This document shows positions 60,189 to 64,000 of a stretch of 64,000 nt of DNA, in pieces (the first letter of the stretch is position 1; every line of letters begins with the position of its first letter). This DNA is from Devosia salina (GTDB taxonomy: Bacteria > Pseudomonadota > Alphaproteobacteria > Rhizobiales > Devosiaceae). Position numbers and translations under genes: made by a program. The notes under the pieces are model-generated. The model saw only the letters and a list, made by a program, of their open reading frames with translations. It ran no database searches and was not told the origin of the DNA. The stretch covers positions 476,001 through 540,000 of the forward strand of contig NZ_CP080590.1 in NCBI RefSeq assembly GCF_019504385.1. Reading direction: 5' to 3'.

Positions 60189-60207
60189 TGTCGCGATACG
60201 CCACGCG

Positions 60208-60369
60208 CTACTCCAGTGGCGCTGCCACCGCCGTGGTGATCAACGGGAACCCGAGCTGCGGAAAATCGATATCGTCCAGTCTGGGGGTCAGGACAATCGC
60301 GAGCAGAGCCACTGCGGCGCCTGTCTTGAGCAGTTTTGCTCTTCTGCGCCTTTGGGCCATCGTAAGCAT
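60208..60369 (-). CDS. Short membrane-anchored peptide with a strong ribosome site (hypothetical)
   Basis: A 53-residue frame on the minus strand, preceded by AGGAGGTGAT six bases before the ATG, among the strongest ribosome sites in the window. It starts MLTMAQRRRRAKLLKTG, basic, followed by a hydrophobic stretch AAVALLAIVL and a polar C terminus with PRLDDIDFPQLGFPL. This resembles a short exported or membrane-anchored peptide with one N-in helix. It lies between the convergent EamA gene and the divergent membrane protein at 60480. No homologue is recognised. The ribosome site and its clean signal-anchor-like layout support expression. Confidence 0.55.
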   Translation of the reverse strand: MLTMAQRRRRAKLLKTGAAVALLAIVLTPRLDDIDFPQLGFPLITTAVAAPLE

Positions 60370-60479
60370 CTGAAATCACCTCCTGTTTGCAAAGAACGCA
60401 ATGCTCGGGCCCGGCCACGGGTTGCACTGCTGGGGCAAGTCCTGACACCGTGGAGGCCTGTGTCCCGGGGAGGAGCGCC

Positions 60480-60860
60480 ATGGCCGGCACGGCCGCAATC
60501 ATCTTCACTGTCCTCATGGCCGGCCTGGCCGTGTTCCAGCTTGCTTTGGCGCTGGGTGCGCCGCTGGGCCATTTCGCCTGGGGTGGACAGCACAAGGTCC
60601 TGCCGCGCGGCCTGCGCATCGGCAGCCTGCTGTCGATAGTCCTCTATGGGCTGTTCTCGGCCATCGTGATGATGCGGTCGGCGCTTCTTGCGCCCTGGCC
60701 GGATGCGGGTTGGATCGGTCCGGCCACCTGGGCTCTCGTCGCCTATCTGGCCCTGGGTATCGTGATGAACGCCATCTCCCGCAGCCTGCCGGAACGCCTC
60801 ACCATGACGCCGCTTGTTGCGGTGCTCTGTGCTCTGGCGCTGATCGTGGCCCTGTCCTAG
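60480..60860 (+). CDS. Four-helix integral membrane protein (hypothetical)
   Basis: A 126-residue protein with four membrane spans (about 4-25, 46-66, 81-98 and 107-125) separated by short loops. The loop WGGQHKVLPRGLRIGSLLS between the first two spans is shared with short membrane proteins I recall from Actinobacteria and other bacteria, but they have no known role. GGGAGGAGC immediately precedes the ATG at 60480, a strong ribosome site, so the start is well supported. It reads away from the small minus-strand gene. A RIME-like repeat begins at its stop codon. Confidence 0.75.
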   Translation: MAGTAAIIFTVLMAGLAVFQLALALGAPLGHFAWGGQHKVLPRGLRIGSLLSIVLYGLFSAIVMMRSALLAPWPDAGWIGPATWALVAYLALGIVMNAISRSLPERLTMTPLVAVLCALALIVALS

Positions 60861-60979
60861 AGCGCTTTCAGCAAAAGTGGACACCACTTTCGCTTCTCGG
60901 GCGCCGACCCGAGAATCGAAAGCGTGACAAAACAAAAAGATAGAGCTCCCGTTCGGATTCAGTCAGAACGGGAATTGCC
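60858..60979. repeat. RIME-like intergenic mosaic element
   Basis: Starts AGCGCTTTCAGCAAAAGTGG and ACACCACTTTCGC, has a TCTCGGGCG/CGACCCGAGA hairpin, GCGTGACAAAACAAAAAGAT AGAGC, and ends with a TTCGGATTCAGTCAGAACGGGAA block. These are hallmarks of the mosaic repeats found between genes in Rhizobiales. It abuts the stop codons of both convergent neighbours and may provide their terminator. Confidence 0.8.
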
Positions 60980-62407
60980 CTAGCCGGTAGCGGCCATGTC
61001 CGACCAGCTCTGGCGCTTGCGATAGATCGTCGAGGGACTGATCTCCAGCGCCGCCGCGGCCATCGAGATATTGCCGCCAAACGTGGCGATCGCGTCCTCG
61101 ATGATGCGCTGTTCCTGCTGCCACATCGGCAGGATGCTGCGGCGCTCGGCACGCGGCGCCTCGACCGGGGCAGGGGCGGAGACCTTGGATTCAATGTCGG
61201 CGGCGCCGATCATGGCGGCAGTGATCTCGCCACCGTCGAACATCACCACCAGCCGCCGCACCAGGTTCTGCAATTGCCGCACATTGCCGGGCCAATCAGC
61301 GGCCGTCAGCAATTGCGCGGCCTCCTGGGTAATGCCGGTGAAGCTCTTGTGCTCCTCGCGGGCATAGCGGCTGAGGAAGTGGCGGGTCAGCACCATGATG
61401 TCGCTGGGGCGCTGGCGCAGGGGCGGCAGGTGGATGGGCAGCACGTGCAGGCGATAGAATAGGTCCTCACGGAACTGCCGGTCGGCGATCATCTGCATCG
61501 GGTTGCGATTGGTGGCGCAGATCACGCGCACATCCACCTTGCGCGCGGCGGTTTCGCCCACCCGGCTGATCGTACCCGTCTGCAGGAACCGCAACAGCTT
61601 CGACTGCAGCGAGAGATCCATCTCGCCCACTTCGTCGAGAAACAGCGTGCCGCCATCGGCCAGTTCCGCCGCGCCCTTGCGATCCTCATGGGCACCCGTA
61701 AAGGCGCCGCGCACCACGCCGAACAGCTCGCTTTCCATCAGGTCGCGGGGAATGGCGGCGCAATTGATGGCGACAAACCGGTTTCCGGCGCGTTGGCCCT
61801 TGGCGTGCAAGGCCTCGGCGCAGACGTCCTTGCCCGTACCGCTCTCGCCGGTGATGAACACCGGCGCCGAGGAAGCGGCAACGCGCCCGATCTGTTCATA
61901 GAGGAATTGCATGGCGCTCGAGGCGCCCACAAATCCGGCAAAATCGGCAACCACCGGCTCGGGCCCGGCCTCGACGCCCAGCGAGCGGGGTCGCCCGTGG
62001 CGTTGCGCCAGTTCCGCCAGCCGTCCGGCCAGGGTCGCGCCGCTGACCGGCTTGGCGACATAGTCGTGGGCGCCGGCACGCATCGCGCCCAGCGCCGCGC
62101 TGACCGAACCGCTCCCGGCCACGGCCAGGATAAGGGCGCCTTCGGCCAGTCGCACCAGCCGGTTCATTGCGTCCTCGATGCTCGGTCCGAGGTCCGTCAG
62201 GCTTTCCAGGTCGGCGATGATCACGTCGAAGCGCGTCTTGCGCAGCATGTCCACGGCGGATCGGCCGGTCGCGACCTGGGTCACTCGGGGCGCCACAAGC
62301 AGTGCCCCTGCCAAGCCTTCGCCGGTCTGGCGGGCACAGGCAACATCGGCGTCGATCAGCAAGAGCCGGCCGCAGAGCGCGTTGTCGCTTCCGCTCGTCA
62401 TCATCAT
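60980..62407 (-). CDS. Sigma-54-dependent response regulator (NtrC class)
   Basis: A 475-residue transcription activator. Residues about 10-130 form a receiver domain (LLLIDADVACARQ, phospho-acceptor Asp likely in VIIADLESL), 155-395 an AAA+ domain with Walker A GESGTGKD and the sigma-54 contact loop GAFTGA (VVRGAFTGAHEDRKG), then LDEVGEMDLSLQSKLLR as Walker B region, and 430-470 a Fis-type helix-turn-helix (GGNISMAAAALEISPSTIYRKRQSW). Start is one of three consecutive ATGs (62407, 62404, 62401). No cognate kinase is adjacent; it is divergent from a ROK regulator, with 122 bases between starts. Target genes are unknown. Confidence 0.93.
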   Translation of the reverse strand: MMMTSGSDNALCGRLLLIDADVACARQTGEGLAGALLVAPRVTQVATGRSAVDMLRKTRFDVIIADLESLTDLGPSIEDAMNRLVRLAEGALILAVAGSGSVSAALGAMRAGAHDYVAKPVSGATLAGRLAELAQRHGRPRSLGVEAGPEPVVADFAGFVGASSAMQFLYEQIGRVAASSAPVFITGESGTGKDVCAEALHAKGQRAGNRFVAINCAAIPRDLMESELFGVVRGAFTGAHEDRKGAAELADGGTLFLDEVGEMDLSLQSKLLRFLQTGTISRVGETAARKVDVRVICATNRNPMQMIADRQFREDLFYRLHVLPIHLPPLRQRPSDIMVLTRHFLSRYAREEHKSFTGITQEAAQLLTAADWPGNVRQLQNLVRRLVVMFDGGEITAAMIGAADIESKVSAPAPVEAPRAERRSILPMWQQEQRIIEDAIATFGGNISMAAAALEISPSTIYRKRQSWSDMAATG

Positions 62408-62529
62408 TGCGCAGTAAACCCTGGTCTGGTCCGTAGTCGGAACGTTCTTGTCGTTTTCCGAATTGTTGCGAATTAGGGTAAATATTCCGTTCTTGCGCCC
62501 GTCATCCAAACAACGTTTATCTCTGGCCC

Positions 62530-63750
62530 ATGCGAAACGAATCCAGTCAGGATGTTTTTGAACCAATTGTGCGCGGCATCACCCAGACGGGTGTCCGCCT
62601 GGCCAATGAGCGCGCGGTTCTGTCTCTGATTGCCGGCATTCCCGGGGTCTCCAATGCCGATATTGCGCGCCGCTCCGGCCTCGGGCCGCAGACCACCGCG
62701 CGCATCCTGGCCGATCTCGAGGCGCGTGACCTGATCATCCGGGGTGAGGTGCTGCGGGGCCGGCGCGGCCAGCCGGCGACTCCCTATCGACTCAATCCAC
62801 AGGGCGGGTATTCACTGGGCGTCGAGATCGGCTGGCAGCACTACGAGGTTCTCCTGCAGAATATTGCCGGTCAGGCAGTGGCTGCGGTCAGGCGCAGCTA
62901 CCCCTATCCCGATCCGCGCACCGTCTTCGCCGAAGTGGCGTCGGACGTGGAAATTCTGCTCTCCGGCCTCAACGACGGCCAGCACGAGCGCCTTTCGGGG
63001 ATCGCCGTCACTTCCCCGGGCAATTTCGGGCCACTGCTCGATCTGCTCGGTACGCCCGCTGGCCTTCGCGAGCAATGGGCCGAAATCGACGTCGGTGTCC
63101 GCATGGCTGAAACCACCGGCCTGCCGGTCGTTTGGGTCAACGATGGCAGTGCGGCGGCCTGGCGGGAAATTACCGTCCACCCCACGCCGCGACCGAGTGG
63201 CATTGCGGGCTTCTTCGTGGGCACATTCGTCAGCGGCGGCGTCGTCACCGGCGGCAGCCTGCTCGAGGGGCCCTATGGCAATGCGGCCGATCTGGGGGCC
63301 ATCATCGTTCACGACCGGAGCGGTCGGCCGGCCTATCTGCACCTGATGGCCTCGCTCCATGCGTTGAAACTGCGCGTGCTCGATGGCGGTGGGCCGGCAC
63401 TGCAGGGTTCGCCGCGCAAATGGGATTGGGACCAGATCGAGCCGCATGTGTCGCGCTGGCTTGATGATGCCGGGCACGCCCTGGCGCAGGCCATTCTCAC
63501 CACCACGGCAATGATCGAGATCGACCTGGCCATCATCAACGGCGATCTTCCCGAATCGATTCTGCAGCGACTGCTCGATGGCACCCAGGCCCATCTGGCA
63601 GGCCTGCCGCTCATGCTCGCGCATCGCCCCCGGCTGGCGCGCGGCCGCGCCGGGCCTTCTGCGGTGGTGTTCGGCGCCGCGCAATTATTGCTGTTCCGCC
63701 AGCACTTTTCGCGCGCCTGGGAGCTCTTCGAGCCCGATCCCGCCAAATAG
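62530..63750 (+). CDS. ROK-family transcriptional regulator
   Basis: A 406-residue NagC/XylR-like repressor. The N-terminal winged helix (about 20-85, VLSLIAGIPGVSNADIARRSGLGPQTTARILADLEARDLI) binds DNA and the ROK domain (about 95-400) binds a sugar ligand; GTFVSGGVVTGGSLLEGPYGNAADLGAI is the ROK signature. The CXCGXXGC zinc cluster of many ROK proteins is missing: the segment reads RSGRPAYLHLMASLHAL. Loss of the Zn site is seen in some ROK regulators, so ligand-binding but not activity is uncertain. It is divergent from the sigma-54 regulator; no sugar transporter follows. A hairpin overlaps its stop codon. Confidence 0.92.
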   Translation: MRNESSQDVFEPIVRGITQTGVRLANERAVLSLIAGIPGVSNADIARRSGLGPQTTARILADLEARDLIIRGEVLRGRRGQPATPYRLNPQGGYSLGVEIGWQHYEVLLQNIAGQAVAAVRRSYPYPDPRTVFAEVASDVEILLSGLNDGQHERLSGIAVTSPGNFGPLLDLLGTPAGLREQWAEIDVGVRMAETTGLPVVWVNDGSAAAWREITVHPTPRPSGIAGFFVGTFVSGGVVTGGSLLEGPYGNAADLGAIIVHDRSGRPAYLHLMASLHALKLRVLDGGGPALQGSPRKWDWDQIEPHVSRWLDDAGHALAQAILTTTAMIEIDLAIINGDLPESILQRLLDGTQAHLAGLPLMLAHRPRLARGRAGPSAVVFGAAQLLLFRQHFSRAWELFEPDPAK

Positions 63751-63757
63751 GGCGGGA
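63738..63757 (+). terminator. Hairpin overlapping the ROK gene stop
   Basis: TCCCGCC (63738-63744) pairs with GGCGGGA (63751-63757) around AAATAG, which contains the stop codon. A run of T occurs about 17 bases further (CTTTTTCC), so this may be a weak terminator. Confidence 0.45.
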
Positions 63758-63868
63758 CAGAGCCCCGGCGGCGCTTTTTCCGCTGCTGGTGGGGTGCTAA
63801 GTAAAAATGTGTCGAATCCCGGCGCCGGCGCATGGTCCGGAACACTGGCACCGGTGTTCCGGCAAGTC

Positions 63869-64000
63869 ATGCGCCACAAATACAGGGGTTTCAGGTCCGC
63901 CGTGCAGGCTCTTGTGTATTCGTTGATCGCGTTTTCCGCAGCCGGGCTGGGGGCATTGGCCTATTTTGGCCTGACCTTCACACCGGCCAATGCGATTCTG
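63869..64000 (+). CDS. N-terminal fragment of a membrane protein (cut by window edge)
   Basis: An open frame of 44 codons running to the window end, starting at the ATG 63869. After a basic N terminus (MRHKYRGFRSAVQ) it contains a hydrophobic segment ALVYSLIAFSAAGLGALAYFGL and then TFTPANAIL, where a second membrane span probably begins. Related proteins are likely membrane-anchored, perhaps signalling proteins, but the fragment is too short to assign a family. The spacer 63751-63868 shows no other gene. The ribosome site is not obvious. Confidence 0.5.
   Translation, partial: MRHKYRGFRSAVQALVYSLIAFSAAGLGALAYFGLTFTPANAIL

Overview
The window reads as chromosomal DNA from an alphaproteobacterium of the order Hyphomicrobiales (Rhizobiales), most likely the Devosia/Devosiaceae lineage; the genus is inference. 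The main reasons are: the order hisD, UPF0262, infA, maf, yacG, tRNA-Phe; a tRNA-His that ends in A73 with no encoded G-1, next to an alphaproteobacterial-type hisS-hisZ-hisG cluster; high GC with strong GC3 bias; and dispersed GC-rich palindromic repeats plus one RIME-like element of the kind seen in rhizobial intergenic spaces. No phage, transposase, plasmid origin, CRISPR array or rRNA was seen. Most of the window is ordinary core genome.

Layout. 1-3.5 kb: hisD, a UPF0262/low-molecular-weight phosphatase fusion, infA, maf and yacG, then two copies of a 70-bp repeat and tRNA-Phe. 4-10 kb: a GAF-GGDEF-EAL c-di-GMP protein, uxaC (glucuronate isomerase), a low-GC3 membrane protein of unknown origin, an APH(6)-type kinase and a CAP-domain lipoprotein. 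10-16.5 kb: tlyA, SCO1, xseB, a histone-deacetylase-like hydrolase, sua5, a DnaJ-class protein, pdxH and a DUF1499 protein. 16.5-20 kb: glpK-glpD for glycerol use. 20-24.6 kb: an AEC transporter and the transglutaminase-like/alpha-E/circularly permuted ATP-grasp operon. 24.8-31.2 kb: a D-2-hydroxyacid dehydrogenase, cupin, GNAT, GH13 alpha-glucosidase, AbrB transporter and M20 amidohydrolase. 31.5-36.4 kb: etfBA, an aromatic aminotransferase, fructose-6-phosphate aldolase/transaldolase and Mrp. 36.5-42.8 kb: a GH1 beta-glucosidase and a complete peptide-type ABC importer (A, B, C and a fused DF).

42.9-49.8 kb: a large PAS protein with a degenerate histidine-kinase core, tRNA-His, a TadG-like VWA protein, an L,D-transpeptidase and a single-domain response regulator. 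50-56 kb: hisS-hisZ-hisG, a small membrane protein, a GT2 glycosyltransferase, a TSUP transporter and an orphan BrnA-type antitoxin. 56.4-58.5 kb: groES-groEL with a perfect CIRCE operator just downstream of a good sigma-70 promoter. 58.6-64 kb: DUF427, small proteins, an EamA transporter, a sigma-54 activator divergent from a ROK regulator, and a truncated membrane ORF at the window edge.

The most interesting signals are departures inside familiar families: a TadG VWA domain split by two tandem FCCH-like repeats; a sensor kinase with Arg in place of the phospho-accepting His and eroded ATP motifs; a transglutaminase-like operon member whose catalytic Cys is Ala; the UPF0262-phosphatase fusion; a 16-bp palindromic site shared exactly by the uxaC and glpD upstream regions; and several small genes with good ribosome binding sites. 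I did not find a convincing wholly new multi-gene system.
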